A stretch of 64,000 bases of DNA from Lotus japonicus (GCF_012489685.1 NC_080042.1:29517158-29581157), one strand, 5' to 3'. Shown: positions 32,995 through 46,070, counted from the stretch's first letter. Numbers and translations: made by a program. Notes: generated by a model from the letters alone, not told the origin.

Positions 32995-34864
32995 ATGGCC
33001 CAAGCCAATACTTCCGCTGACAACAACAACAACAACAATCAACTCAGAGCACCAATCTTTGATGGTGAAAAGTTTGAGTACTGGAAGTATAGAATAGAAT
33101 GTTATTTCCTTGACACTGACCCAGATCTCTGGGATATGGTCATGGAAGGCTATACTGATCCAGTAGATGCTTCCGGAGTGAAGATCCCTCGTTCTGAAAT
33201 GACTGACGCCCAGAAGAAGCGTTTCAAGGATCATCACAAGGCGAAGTCTATGCTATTTAGCTCAATATCATATATTGAGTATGAGAAGATCTCTGACAAA
33301 GAAACAGCAAAATCCATCTTTGACTCCTTGGTCATGACGCATGAAGAAAATGAAGAGGTCAAGGAAACCAAGGCTCTTGCTCTCATACAACAATATGAGC
33401 AGTTTAAGATGGAATCTGGTGAAACCATTGAGGAGATGTACTCAAGGTTTCAAACTCTGATTGCTGGAATCAGAGTGCTAAACAAGGGCTACTCTACTGG
33501 TGATCATGTCAAGAAGATCATCAGAAGTTTGCCTAAGGAGTGGAGGGCTTTTGTCACTGCACTGAAACTCTCCAGGAATCTGAACTAGTTGAAGTTAGAA
33601 GAGCTCATGAGTCATCTCAGAAGCCATGAGATTGAACTCAAAGAGGACAAGCCTCAAAAGAAAGACAAATCTATTGCTCTTAAGTCAAAGTCTGACAAAG
33701 CGAGAGCGTATCAGGCAAAAGAGGAAGATTCCTCTGAAGAGCTATCAGATGCATCTGGTGATGAAGAGCTATCTCTTTTCACAAAGAGATTAAGCAAACT
33801 CTGGAAGAACAAACATAGCAAAGGACCAAAGAAAAGTTCAGGAAGATTTGAATCTTCATCTGGTCAGAAGAAATCATCTGGAAAGGAAGTCACTTGCTTC
33901 GAGTGCAAGGAATCTGGGCACTACAAGAGTGACTGTCCCAAGCTAAAGAAGGACAAGAGACCAAGAAAAGTCTTCAAGAAGAAAGCTCTTGTGACCTTCG
34001 ATGTAACTGACTCTGATGAAGCTGAGTCAGAAGAACATGAAGCTGTGGAAGCTCTGATGGCTACCACCAGCAGAAGTGCTGAAGCTTCAGAAGATGACTC
34101 GGACTCTGAAAATGACGATGAGGTATTCTCTAATTTTTCTTCATCTGAGCTAAAAACTGCATTATCTGAAATAATGAAGAAACATGATGCTCTGTTAAAT
34201 AAGCATAAAGAACTTAAAAGAAAAATATGTTGTTAAAACCAGCCCATCAGAAGTTCATGAGAAGTCAGTCTCTGGACTCACAGAAGAGAACTACTCTCTT
34301 AAAAATGACAATTCTGTCCTTCATGCTAAAATTTCCATGCTAGAAGATCAACTTGCATCATCTGATGTTAAGCATGAAACTTTATATGAAAAAGCGTTTC
34401 AAAGGTTTCTAGCTAAAGGCATAGATAGAAGTCTTATGGCTTCAATGATCCATGGCATAAGCAGAAATGGGAACAGTGGCCTTGGCTACTCTCAATCCAT
34501 GAGAGATGAGTCATCTGAGCCCAAACGCGAACCATTGCATAAGCATTTCGTTCCCGCTGGCACTGTCATTCCAGAAAAGGTTACACCAGAGGTGGTGAAA
34601 CCAAAGGGAAAGTTTAAACTTGGCATGTCTAAACATTATAATCAGGTTCCTATGTATTATCCTCCTGTTGCACCCAAAGTTCCAAGAACTTCTGGGAAAA
34701 CTAACAAGAAAGGACCCAAGATATGGGTACCTAAGACAAAAATTATTCCTGTTGCAGACATCTTATGCAGCTCAGTTAAGACACCTGTCATGGTACCTGG
34801 ACAGTGGATGCTCGCGACACATGACGGGCATAAAGTCTATATTCCAAAAGCTAGTACCGCTTAA
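32995..34864 (+). pseudogene. SIRE E gag
   Basis: The ATG at 32995 follows the leader. The N-terminal part has FDGEKFEYWKYRIECYF, then the copia gag-polypeptide domain, a CCHC knuckle ([14 protein letters not shown] near 33895), and an acidic coiled-coil region. A TAG at 33586-33588 interrupts it, and one extra A near 34220 shifts the frame so that coding continues to the TAA at 34862-34864. The C-terminal end (VPGQWMLATHDG) overlaps the start of pol in the +1 frame exactly as in SIRE-C. Confidence 0.9.
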
Positions 34865-36674
34865 GTCAGGAGGAGACGTTGGCTTTGGAGGAAACCAGAA
34901 GGGAAAAATCATTGGAAAAGGTTCCATAGGAGATGGAAAAATTCCAGTTATCAATGATGTACTTTTGGTGGAAGGATTATTTCATAACTTGCTCTCCATA
35001 AGCCAAATTGCTGACAAAGGTTACGATGTAATCTTCAATCAAACCGGCTGCAAAGCTGTCAGTCAAACAGATGGATCTGTTCTGTTTTCTGGGAAGAGAA
35101 GAAATGATATTTACAAAATCAAATCTTCTGAACTGCTATCTCAGAATGTCAAGTGTCTCATGTCAGTTAATGATGAGCAATGGGTCTGGCACAGACGTCT
35201 AGGGCATGCCAGCCTTAGGAAGATATCTCAACTAAGCAAGCTAAACCTAGTCAGAGGATTGCCTCATCTGAAGTTCTCATCAGAGGCTCTGTGTGAAGCT
35301 TGTCAGAAGGGAAAATTCACCAAGAAGCCATTTAAAGCAAAGAATGTGGTATCTACAACAAGACCCCTTGAACTACTTCACATTGATCTCTTTGGACCAG
35401 TGAAAACTGAATCCATTGGAGGAAAGAAGTATGGGTTAGTCATTGTGGATGACTACAGCAAGTGGACGTGGGTAAAGTTTGTAAGGCACAAGGATGAAAC
35501 TCACACTATGTTCACCAACTTCATTACCCAAGTTCAGAAGGAGTTCCAAACTTCAGTGATTACTGTCAGAAGTGATCATGGTGGAGAATTTGAGAACAAA
35601 GCCTTTGAAGAATTGTTCAACTCTCAAGGAATCTCTCACAACTTCTCCTGTCCCCGCACTCCTCAACAAAATGGAGTGGTTGAAAGGAAGAACAAAACTC
35701 TTCAGGAGATGGTCCGCACCATGATGCCAGAATCAAGTATAGCCAAGCACTTCTGGGCAGAAGCAATCAACACTGCATGTTATATCTAGAACAGAATCTC
35801 CATCAGACCAATTCTGGAGAAGACTCCTTATGAGCTATGCAAAGGAAGACAACCTGATATCTCCTACTTCCATCCATTCGGAAGTACCTGCTACATGCTC
35901 AACACTAAGGAGCAATTGGGTAAATTCGATTCTAAAGCTTTAAAATGCTATTTTCTTGGCTATTCTGAAAGATCTAAAGGTTTTAGAATTTATAATATTA
36001 TTCATCAAACTGTTGAGGAATCTATTCACATTAGATTTGATGATAAGCTTGGCTCAGAAAAGTCAAAGCTGTTTGAAAGATTTGCAGATTTAAGCATTGA
36101 TTATTCGGAAGCAAATCAACCAAAGAACAGCTCAGAGGATGTTTCTCCAGAGGCAGAAGCATCTGAAGTTGCTCCAACAACTTCTGATCAGCTTCAGAAG
36201 AAGAAAAGAATAGTTGTCTCTCATCCAGAAGAACTGATTATTGGCAACAAAGATGCTCTCGTCAGAACCAGGTCTATGCTCAAACCTTCAGAAGAGACTC
36301 TTCTGAGTCTGAAGGGACTTGTATCTCTCATTGAGCCCAAATCAGTTGATGAAGCTCTTGAAGACCAAGGCTGGATTCTGGCAATGCAAGAAGAGCTAGA
36401 TCAGTTCACCAAGAATGATGTATGGACCTTAATGCCTAAACCCCAAGGTTTCCATGTCATAGGAACCAAGTGGGTATTCAGAAACAAGCTGAATGAAAAG
36501 GGAGAAGTAACAAGAAACAAGGCAAGACTGGTGGCTCAAGGCTACAGTCAACAAGAGGGGATTGATTACACTGAGACCTTTGCTCCTGTAGCAAGGCTTG
36601 AAGCTATAAGGCTACTGATCTCCTTCTCAGTAAATCACAACATCATTCTCCATCAGATGGATGTCAAGAGTGCT
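34620..36674 (+). pseudogene. SIRE E pol, truncated
   Basis: Protease motif [10 protein letters not shown], then the integrase zinc region (WHRRLGHAS...CEACQKG), the integrase core with [17 protein letters not shown] and NGVVERKN, and the start of RT ([50 protein letters not shown]). A TAG at 35787-35789 replaces the Gln after CYI. At 36670-36674 it is joined to gypsy LTR T2, so YVDD, RNase H and the rest are absent. The 288-codon frame ending at 36761 is this fusion, not a real gene. Confidence 0.9.
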
Positions 36675-37493
36675 CTGGGAGCAGTTGTGTTGTTGGGCTA
36701 TCCGGGGGATAAGTCCGGGAAACAGGTAGTTTCCGAGTATGTGATACTCTGTGCTCGTTGAGCAATTGTGACCATCGGATGGATTATTGTGTTGTTGAGA
36801 AGAAGTGTCTTTTGTTGTGTTATTGAGAAGAAGTGTCTTTTGTCGCAGAATCGACTGCTACCTTAGGGTAAGCTTTTAGAGATATTAATTTAGCTAGAAC
36901 ACGTGGCGACGTGTCGAGTGAGGTCGGAGACGTTGTTTGGCTAATCATTTCGCATTCATGCAACATTAATGAGGTATTAACACGAGACGGACTTCGGACC
37001 TCGGTGGATTCCAAAATGGTCATAAGACCGGATTTCCGCGTAAGAGCGTTTGTAGACGACTCTTAGTAGCAGACCGAAATGGCAGGCCTTCGGGTTTACT
37101 GCTGATCTGACTACCGTTGTTGTTGGTGTAAGAGGCACGCGGGCCGAAATGGTCCCACCGTGGCTGGTGATAAGGCTGATCCGTTTGATGTCCATCCCTT
37201 TCCGGAATGCATTTGGTTAACTGGGTTAACCGCCATACCATTTCATGCAACATGCATACTGACTTAGTTGCTGTGTGTGGTTGATACTTGTTAATCCTAT
37301 TTGATGCATGCTATTTGTTATTACTGTTGTTTATTTTCATTGTGGAGTATGCAACCCTAGGATGTTATCGTTAACTTATAAGCCTATGCGGCTATCTCTT
37401 ATCTGTACCTATTGGGTTTATTATCTACATAATTCTTTGGAGTTGACCCTCGCGTCTTTTGTGTGTGCTTTGGCGGACAACCCCTTTTGTCAG

Positions 37494-37973
37494 ATGTCCA
37501 TAGCGGACTGGTTCACAATGGTCCACCCTTCGGGGGGGATTAGATACGAGATGATAGACCAGGATGACCCCAGTTTGTGGGTGGTTGACCCCGCTAGCCA
37601 TCGTGCGACGTACACGGGGAGGATCATGGAGGATCGTGTGGATAGTGGAGGACACTTGGTGGAGGGAGTGTTGAGGATGTGCACCGTCAGTTTTAACTTG
37701 CCGCCCGGCGTGCATTGCGGACCAGGAGCAGGAGGACCACCGCCACCACCGTTATCTTCGGATGAGGAGGACCCCTCAGAGGAGGAGCCGGTGGGAGTGA
37801 CTTCTTCAGAGTCTAGCTCACCTGCCGTTGCGATCATTGATGATCATGGTCCGGGCCCTAAGCCCGTGAGTCCCGCACCGGAGCGCATCGCTGTTGCGAG
37901 AGGAGGACGGGTAGTGTACCTAGACTTGGTCATTCTGGATTCAGATTCAGACGACGATCATGCTAGCACATAG
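37494..37973 (+). CDS. LTR-encoded protein, 159 aa (T2 copy)
   Basis: I chose ATG 37494 because the related ORF at 48391 starts at the same place; upstream codons in frame are not conserved. The N-terminal ~78 residues are compact (MSIADWF, HPSGGIRYEMIDQDDP, PASHRATY, SFNLPPGVHCGPG). A Pro run and Ser/Glu-rich acidic linker follow, then VAIIDD, GPKPVSP, and a tail LDLVILDSDSDDDHAST. The tail resembles a SUMO-interacting motif (hydrophobic core followed by acidic and Ser residues). Length equals the 48391 copy with no indels; ~80% of residues agree and half of differing codons are synonymous. No signal peptide or membrane segment. No known family recognised; function unknown. Confidence 0.65.
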   Translation: MSIADWFTMVHPSGGIRYEMIDQDDPSLWVVDPASHRATYTGRIMEDRVDSGGHLVEGVLRMCTVSFNLPPGVHCGPGAGGPPPPPLSSDEEDPSEEEPVGVTSSESSSPAVAIIDDHGPGPKPVSPAPERIAVARGGRVVYLDLVILDSDSDDDHAST

Positions 37974-38222
37974 TTTTGAGTGCTGGTGTGAGCTCCTCGA
38001 GATAGGATTAGTGTAGGAGTAGAGTCTTAGCTCTGACTGTCATTTGTTTCTTTGGGGACAGGGTAGTTTCCCGCCTATAGCTTTTTGTGTGGTTTCCTTA
38101 CGGGAATCACAGAGAGTTGGTTGGACTTAGGAGGTCTTGTTTAGGCCGATGGGCCAACTTATTCACATTTTTGAAGGTTGGTGTTGCGGACACTTAACCT
38201 TACCTTTTGGGTTGTATATATT

Positions 38223-38232
38223 GCCTACGGGC
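38223..38232 (+). other. Conserved UACG-tetraloop hairpin, T2
   Basis: GCC-TACG-GGC in the setting TATATTGCCTACGGGCGTT, as in element C (61598). Confidence 0.5.
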
Positions 38233-38461
38233 GTTACACTGTTCTTCTTTCCCGTCACTGGAGGTTTACTCGTGACGTGGTTAGCTACTTACAGCGGTAG
38301 GGGCTGTAGATTATATTGTATATTAGTTTTGATTATCACTATTGTTGAGTTTCATTTCTTTCAGTTTATAATTCTATTATCGAAAAAAAAAATACTCACG
38401 TTTTTCCGCATTAAGTTTCTTTTGGTTACTAAAGTGACGCCACCGAAATCGGGGTGTTACA

Positions 38462-39710
38462 GAGAGTAAGCGACACCCGAGCAGAAATGGTTAAACACGA
38501 GGCCTGTGTTAGGACCGCTCGAGGTGCCCAGCCTAAGTGGCAAAACAGCATGCGATAGAGTGCTGGCCAACCCAGATTGTGGAGCAGAGTGCAGCAGTGC
38601 GTTGACAATGGGTCAACCCCAATCGGGGAGTCGCGTTTTGTCTCGTCAATCCCGGGTGGATTTGGCGTTTTCCAGATGTATCGCATGCATTGCACGAGCA
38701 CACCATGCATTGACTTGCACCTCTTTGTGATAAGGACTAATAATAATATGATCTGTTATAGGACATGATATGATTTATACTGCCATAAATTATTATTCAC
38801 ATGTTCTATATATATATATATCGTTTTGATGTCATATGATTTGAGATATGGCCTTATCTGAACTATTTGATTTGTTATGAGTGTTGATAGGGTTGTCATG
38901 GGTGACCCTCATATTTTACGTAAGCAACGTGATCGATAGATCTACGTGAGTAAGCGTGAAACGTATAAATATGTGATTGTATGTATACTTTGTGACATAC
39001 TATTATGTATATATATACCTATATTCTTGAAGTTGACCCTCGCACGCCATTGTATGTATTGCTTGTGTTTGGGCGGCCGGCGACTGCCAGGTGATGGGCG
39101 ACAACATGATCAAGCACCATGCTTTTGGGGAAGTCGTAGTGGTTCTGCTGATGAAGAGGGTCCATGATAATCCGATGAAGTGTCATGCCTTTGTATCAGC
39201 TCAGTGAAGAGTACTATAAGTCGTTCGCGGGATTGACTACATGTCTGCTGATGCCAGAACCCTGTTGCAGATCTTATCCAAGATCGATTGTTCGACTGTC
39301 GAGGAAAATCGTTTGGAGGATGAGTAGAGTCTTGAGTAAGACTTGAGCCTTTTGGGTAGAAAGCTTACCATTGTTGGTTGTAGCCTGTAGAATGATCACA
39401 TGAGTCTATATTCTTTTGGGTTTTAGAAGAAGGGTAGGTTCCGATATTTTGCTATTTTGTGTTCTACCCAGTGCGGAGATCACGAGGAGCTTGTCGGGCA
39501 TAAGAAGTCCTTTGATTTTTCTTTTGAAAACTTATTTGTACGCATATTTATGGATATAATAATATCTATTATTGGGTAATTACTATGCATTATATAGAGC
39601 ATGTTTTGGAAAAAAATATACTTGCATTTTTGGAACCTTGAAAGCTTAGTCGCCATATTTAGTTTTTGAAAAGGTTACTAAAGTGACCCTCGAGAAATCG
39701 GGGCGTTACA
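38462..39710 (+). mobile_element. Gypsy LTR fragment K (3' ~1.25 kb)
   Basis: Related to the gypsy B LTR from about 18465 on (GTAAG.GACACCCGAG, GTGCCCA.CCT, GTTGACCCT.GC, GGGCGG.CGG). Ends CGGGGCGTTACA at 39710; SIRE D pol follows. Its 5' part was lost where T2 inserted. No LTR ORF preserved. Confidence 0.7.
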
Positions 39711-41984
39711 CAGTCAGATAGAGAAGAGAGCCTGTCATACCACGATAGAGCTTCTGACAAACCTTTGAGCTTGTGTCTTCTACTTCCAGAATTCACGTTG
39801 GATGCATTGGAGTCTTAGCAGGAGTACATTCTGACATGTTGAACTTCTTCAGAAGTTCTTTGGTATATTTGCTTTGGTGAATGCACGTTGCTTCTGGTTG
39901 TTGATCTACTTGGATCCCCAGAAAGTACTTGAGTTCTCCATCATACTCATTTCAAATTCAGCCTGCATTACCTTAGAAAATTCCTTGCACAGAGAGGGAG
40001 TAGCAGAGCCAAATATGATATCATCAACATAAATATGAACGATCAGAATATCATTTTTATAAGTTTTGCAAAAGAGAGTTGTATCCACTTTACCCCTTAC
40101 GAACCCATTTACCAGAAGGAAGGTACTAAGTCTCTCATACCATGCTCTTGGAGTTTGCTTTAGACCATAGAGAGATTTCTTTAGCTTGAAAACATGATCG
40201 GGATGTTGAGCATCTTCTAATCGAGGGGGTTGATGAACGTACACTTCTTCAGAGATATATCTGTTGAAGAATGCACTCTTGACATTCATTTGATGAAGAA
40301 TAATGTTGTGATTCACAGAGAATGAAATCAGCAACCTTATAGCTTCTAACCTTGCTACAGGAGCAATGGTTTCAGTGTAATCAATGCCTTCTTGTTTACT
40401 GTAGCCTTGGGCAACAAGTCTAGCCTTGTTTCTGACCACTTCTCCCTTCTCGATGAGTTTGTTTCTGAAAACCCACTTAGTTCCAATGACGTGTGTATCC
40501 TTAGGTGACTTGACAAGATTCCAAACATCATTCTTGGTGAATTGATTCAGTTCGTCTTCCATAGCTAGAACCCAATCTTTGTCTTGAAGAGCTTGATCAA
40601 TTGAGGTTGGCTCGATCAGAGAAACTAAGCCCTTTAAGCTTAGAAGAGTCTCTTCAGAAGGTTTGAAGGCGGATATGGTTCTGACTGGTTCGTCTTTGTC
40701 TCCCAGAATAAATTCTTTAGGGTGAGAAGCTATCACTCTGCTGCTTTTCTGACGTGGAGGTTCAGAAGTTGTGGCAGCTTCTTCTGATGCATTTGCTTCT
40801 GGATTAGCATCCTCTGAATCTTTGTCTTCTTCTAAAATGTTTATGCTCATATCTGCAAACTTTTCAGCTAGCTTTGACTTGTCAGAGTCAAGCTTGTCAT
40901 CAAATCTAACATGTATAGATTCTTCAATAGTTCTACATTCAATTTTGTAAACTCTAAAACCTTTAGAACGTTCAGAATATCCTAGCAAATAGCATTTCAC
41001 AGACTTAGAATCAAACTTATGCAATCTATCTTTAGTATTTAACATATAGCACACACAACAAAAATGATGAAAGTAGGAAATGTTAGGCTTTATATTCTTC
41101 CACAATTCATAAGGAGTCTTATTCAGAATTGTTCTTGTGGAGAACATGTTCTAAATATAACACGCTGTGTTTACTGCTTTGGCCCATAAGTACTTTGCCA
41201 TATTAGTTTCTTGCATCATGGTTCTAGCCATCTCTTGGACAGTTCTCTTCTTTCTTTCTACAACGCCATTCTGCTGAGGAGTTCTAGGACAAGAGAAATC
41301 ATGAGATACCCCATAGGTATCAAAGATTTTCTCAAACTCCTCATTCTCAAACTCTCCACCATGATCACTTCTCATTCTGCACTTGGGCAACAAAGGTAGA
41401 GAACACAGAATGTGACTCATCCTTGTGTCTTAAGAATTTTACCCATGTCCAGCGGCTATAGTCGTCAACGATGACCATCCCATATTTCTTGCCACCTATA
41501 GACTCAGTTTTCACCGGTCCAAATAGGTCAATTTGCAGAAGTTCCAACGGCCTTGTGGTGGAAACAACATTCTTTGCCTTGAAAGGGACTTTTGTAAATT
41601 CTCCTTTCTGACATGCTTCACAAAGAGCATCTGAAGAATACTTCAGAGTGGGTAAGCCCCTGAAATACCCATTGCTCTTCATTAACCGAAAGAAGGAACT
41701 TTACTTTCTGAGTTTTCAACTCAGATAATCTGATCTTATAAATGTCGTTCCGCCTCTTGCTGTTAAACAGAATAGAGCCATCAATCTTACTTACAGCCCT
41801 GTAAGACTTTTGATTGAAAATAATGTCATAACCCTTGTCAGCTAATTGACTTATTTACAATAAATTATGCATTAAACCGTCTAATAATAGAACATTATCA
41901 ATGCATGGACCCTTACCGACACGTATGGTTCCAGAACCAACAATCTTACCCTTCTCGTTGCCTCCAAAACCAACTTCTCTCTAG
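39711..41984 (-). pseudogene. SIRE D pol, broken and truncated at both ends
   Basis: On the minus strand, from the FGGNEKGK segment after protease to the start of RNase H. The integrase zinc region is mostly deleted (~25 residues, near 41685). A frameshift with deletion falls before [10 protein letters not shown] near 41375. A TAG replaces the Gln after CYI at 41151-41153, the same codon as in SIRE E. RT motifs follow: [42 protein letters not shown] and [10 protein letters not shown]. It is cut at 39711 by LTR K. Probably the same element as 29447-32337. Confidence 0.85.
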
Positions 41985-44900
41985 TCTCCTAGGTCACCCT
42001 TGATGATCTCTTTTTGGTTCTCCCTTTCCCCAAGTGATGGTTTGTGTATTTATCTCTGATTTTCGTGAACTCCTTGTTCTATGACTGAAATTGAGCTTTA
42101 TAGACTTTTCAGATCTGGGTTTATAGATTATCTCTGGACAGTGTGCCTAGCATCCCATTTTGGTGAATTTGGCACTTATCAACTCCCCCCAACTTAGTAC
42201 TTTGTTTGTCCTCAAACAAAGGGTCAAGACTATAATCAAACAAGCATGACTTTAACATTTTCAAAGCTCCAATTGAAAGATTTTACACAAATTGAATCAA
42301 TAATCCAAAATAAAAACATGATGCCCATAAGAGAATGCATAACATTGATACAACTTCTTATTCAACCTGAAACTCAATAGGCATACAGTCAATTAATTTT
42401 GATCAGAAACACTTTGTCAAGCTAGGATTTAGCACGTAATTCAGGCAAGGTCAGTGTTTCACTTATGTACATCACTGAATCACAGAAGTCAAGATTGTTA
42501 CTTTTTTCCATAATCATCAAAGTCACATGTGCAATCAAGGATCACTAATGAATTTCCAAGGTTTAATTAGGTTAGGCTTCAAAGAATTTGGTTTTTCTGG
42601 ATAATCAAAGAAACTTAACAAGATTAGAGAGCAATCATAGGTTACTTTCATGATATTCACTCCCCCTAACTTGCTTTTAACCAACTCTCATTCGCCATTT
42701 CCTTTCAACTTAACCATTTTCCTTCATCAATCTCTTCATTATTATCTTTTTGTTCTTTTCCCTTTTTGTTCTTTTTTTTTTCTTTTTGATATTGATTTTG
42801 AAGTTTATATACATTTGACAATATTTACAAAGAGATTGAATATAAATCACACAAAAACTTTAGCACAAAAGCCTTCTCCCCCCAACTTGCATACAACTCA
42901 TACTAATGAATGCTCTCTTAGCGTATTAAGCTTAGGCTCAGGGTTATAATCCAGAACAAAACCAAATATTTACTTTCACGCTCAAAGGGGTAGCAAATGG
43001 ATTTTAATTGACATAGGTAGGCTATTTGGCTAAGTAGCTATATATACTAATGAACAAAGCGCCTTGATCCTTTCCTACCAATTCCATGCAACCAATGATA
43101 TCAGAGACTCAAACAAAATCAACTATGCAAAGCAGTGATGTTCTCTCAACTCACAGTGTATATGAACACTTTCTCACAGGCTAAAAAGTTCCAAATTTCT
43201 CTAATTTTCAAGTAATTTTCATGTATGCTTCCAGAATTCCAAGTATATCATGCAATCATATCAAGTCACGGTATCAATGAGTGAAAAACACAATTTCTAC
43301 CATGGAATCACTAAATTCAATTGACTTTTAAGAACAAATCAAGAAATTATCATAATAGTCACGCTAGTATTGAAAACAGTCAGAAAAACATGAAATCTAG
43401 GACACAAGTGCTATACATAAAACCATACGATTAAAAAGAAACTAGAAACAATGAAAAGTGGACTCCCTCATGATGTGAATGCTTTGCACCCAAGATCTCT
43501 CCTCAAATATTTGATCTCTCACTCCCTCCATTAGAAATGGACTGTCCTCAGGCCAAACTATATGATTTTCCTGTTAAACCGCCTTATAGTCACTTGAAAC
43601 ATGTTAGAATACAAGAGAGAAATGAGAACCAAACATTGTTATAGTAATAAAAACTCAAGTACATATGAAACTAGACTTCAAGATCTTTCCAAAGAGTGGT
43701 TATTTGCTCAAATCCGATGAGAAATGAAGAAGTTATGTTCGTTTGAAACAAGGTGTTCAATGCTGTTAAGGGGGTGGCGCTAAGCGCCCCTTACATGTGC
43801 TTAGCATGAAAATGACATTCTGGAGTGGAAATTCAGGGTGCTAATCACCAAATATTGGTGCTAAGCATCAATTTGACAAATCTCAATATCTGCATAATTA
43901 TGCAGCAAAATTAGAGCATTTTCATGATTTTTCAAAACCTCATACCCTGAAACTCATTTTAATAATAATTCTTATCTCAAAATCATTCAAATGAATGTCT
44001 AACATAATTTAGAACTTGTGACAAACTTCAATTTCAACATATTATCACAAAAAATCATAAGATCAAAGTTAAGCCAAAATCACATGCATTTTCACATTTT
44101 GCACAACTAAATAGGCCAAATTTTGATTTACACACTTCTAGCACATGTTAATTGGTGCAAACATATGCAAATATCCTATGAAACTTGTGCATAGCTTAAA
44201 TTTAGCAATACAAGCACATTTAGCTCAAAAGTCGCTATAGGTTCCATTCAAAGATCACTTTGCGCTAATTACACAACTCAATACAACATATTTTGAACTC
44301 CTTACATTTCCCACATTATAGGCCTCAAAACCATCTATAAATATCATTTAAAACTTGTTGAGAACCTTAAATACACAAATGAAGCAGATGGCATCATAAA
44401 TCCCACGATGGACTTGACAAGCACAAATAAACCTTCATTTTTGCAATTCCATCATATCATCGAAGAGTTCACTAAAAACCTATTCTAAAACTTGAACAAC
44501 CAAAATAAAAACACAAACATGAGCATATTCAAAGGATTAGGAAGCAGATTTCACATTTTATGCATAAAACAACTAAGAAGGACTTGTTTTCCACTAGAAA
44601 GCATACAACCACATACCTCAAATTTTGCAAAACACTCAAGCCATACAAACCAACCATCTATATGCATGCTAGATCATAATTTTGACCTATTACAAATCTC
44701 AAATTCCAATTTTGCACAAAATATTCTCAGGGTCCAATTTTCACTAAAATTTCATGCATTTTCATAAGTCACCTCCTCAAATTCAAATTTTATCATTTTC
44801 ATTGCTTCCAAAGCTTATGAACACACTTAATATATCTATCAAAACTTGTGAAGCACCTTAAAACTCACACTTAGTCAAAGCTTCACAAAATCACATTACC

Positions 44901-45353
44901 AATTACTAAAACACATAAACACAAGAAAAACAATTAAAACACTGGGTTACCTCCTAGGAAGCGCTCCTTTAACGTGACGCAAGCACTATCATGGCGACCA
45001 CAAACAAGGCTTATAATATAACCCTTTCCTGTTTTTAGCCATTTTGACTTTGATTTCATCTAGTTTTCTAACAAAGGTTTTCCAAGCCATCAAAAACTCA
45101 TTATTTTTCTTTCTTTTCTCAATCAAACCGAATTCACCTACATTCAACTCACATGGCAAGGTATTTACATGCATATGAATGAATGCAAATTTAAAGTTCT
45201 TTGAAGAATCCGATGGAACTTGTTCATCAAACCTATCACCAAATACAGAGTCTATATGCTCAACATTAATAATTTCATCATTGCATTGGTGATGTGATAT
45301 GCTATCAAAATCTTCAACGCTTACCTCATCCTCATCATGTTTTACCTGTGGAG
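41985..45353 (-). mobile_element. Athila/Tat-like gypsy 3' region, minus strand
   Basis: Reading from 45353 down: the end of a coding region, the signature CACGTTAAAGGAGCGCTTCC (about 44985-44966) with GGAGGTAACCCAG after it, ~2.7 kb of AT-rich non-coding DNA, a GTTTGAGGACAAACAAAG stretch, PPT TTGGGGGGAGT (42193-42183), and an LTR start TGATAAGTGCC at 42181. Only ~200 bp of LTR remain (41985-42181) before SIRE D. The family assignment rests on these motifs as I know them. It is cut on the right by element C. Short ORFs in the AT-rich part look random. Confidence 0.65.
44992..45345 (-). pseudogene. C-terminal coding fragment of the Athila/Tat-like element
   Basis: The minus-strand frame VKHDEDEVSVEDFDS... 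to ...KNRKGLYYKPCLWSP ends just upstream of the Athila/Tat signature. The first residues of the longer ORF (to 45378) come from the element C LTR and are not part of it. The protein is acidic at the start and Lys-rich at the end. It may be the end of pol or a downstream ORF; I cannot assign it. Confidence 0.4.
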
Positions 45354-46070
45354 TGTAAGGCCCGAGTTTTAAGTTCATGCTAAGTGAATAAACTTCTTAT
45401 TCACGTTTAGGGTTGATGTAATGTGAAGGGAAACCTGAACGAAAGTTTATTAAATGAAATATATTTATGAAGGGGAAAGTTCAGGAAAAAGTTCAAGGAT
45501 TGCATTATGATCGATAAAAGTTATAGCGCGATCGTTACACGCTTAACCCTAGGTCAGAAACCCTAGTATATAGCTAATTTTCACTTTTAGGCACGATGGC
45601 AGTTAATTCCATAAATCTTCAGAGAAATGTTAGAACTTCTCTTTTTCCATATATCACAATCGTTTCGAGGCGAAACTCTAGGATCTACGAACGTCCGATT
45701 CCAATCATCGGAAGTTTGCCGAAACCGAATCCCTGGTATTTCAAAACCCTAGAATCACCCGACTATGGGGACTTTATCTATTCAGAGCTTCAAATGAATA
45801 TTCTACACGCGTACACCCATTTCTCTTGATGACTTCAATCTTTCTTCCGAAGGAAGTTTTCTATTCCGACATTCGATGCAAAAAGCAACTTATCGGGTAA
45901 AATAGTTTTATACCGACTATGCTTTAGTTGCCAAAAATACAAGGAGACCTCTTTATAGTTTTGGAATTCTTTTGCCAAAACATATCTAATAATTCATGGA
46001 GAATGACGCCGGAAAAATCAGATTCGCGAAACTTTCATTTTCCCGCGAATTTCCACCTTCTATATATAGC

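Larger units (their letters stand above)
36675..38461 (+). mobile_element. Tekay-type LTR fragment T2 (3' ~1.8 kb)
   Basis: Same family as the LTRs at 1-2893 and 45354. Ends GGGGTGTTACA at 38461; next five bases GAGAG would be the TSD, but the left end is lost at the SIRE E junction. Contains the LTR ORF, a UACG hairpin (38223-38232) and a 2-copy repeat of AGAAGAAGTGTCTTTTG near 36799-36843. Confidence 0.85.

Noticed and set aside
35895..36761. 288-codon ORF as a gene
   Set aside because: It is SIRE E pol after the TAG at 35787, fused to gypsy LTR codons after 36674.
37425..37837. Minus-strand ORFs over the LTR ORF
   Set aside because: Shadows of the plus-strand frame; the sense frame shows the synonymous-change pattern.
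42194..44960. Host gene in the AT-rich region
   Set aside because: ORFs are short, no splice-consistent coding pattern; flanking Athila/Tat signatures on both sides make it element 3' non-coding DNA.
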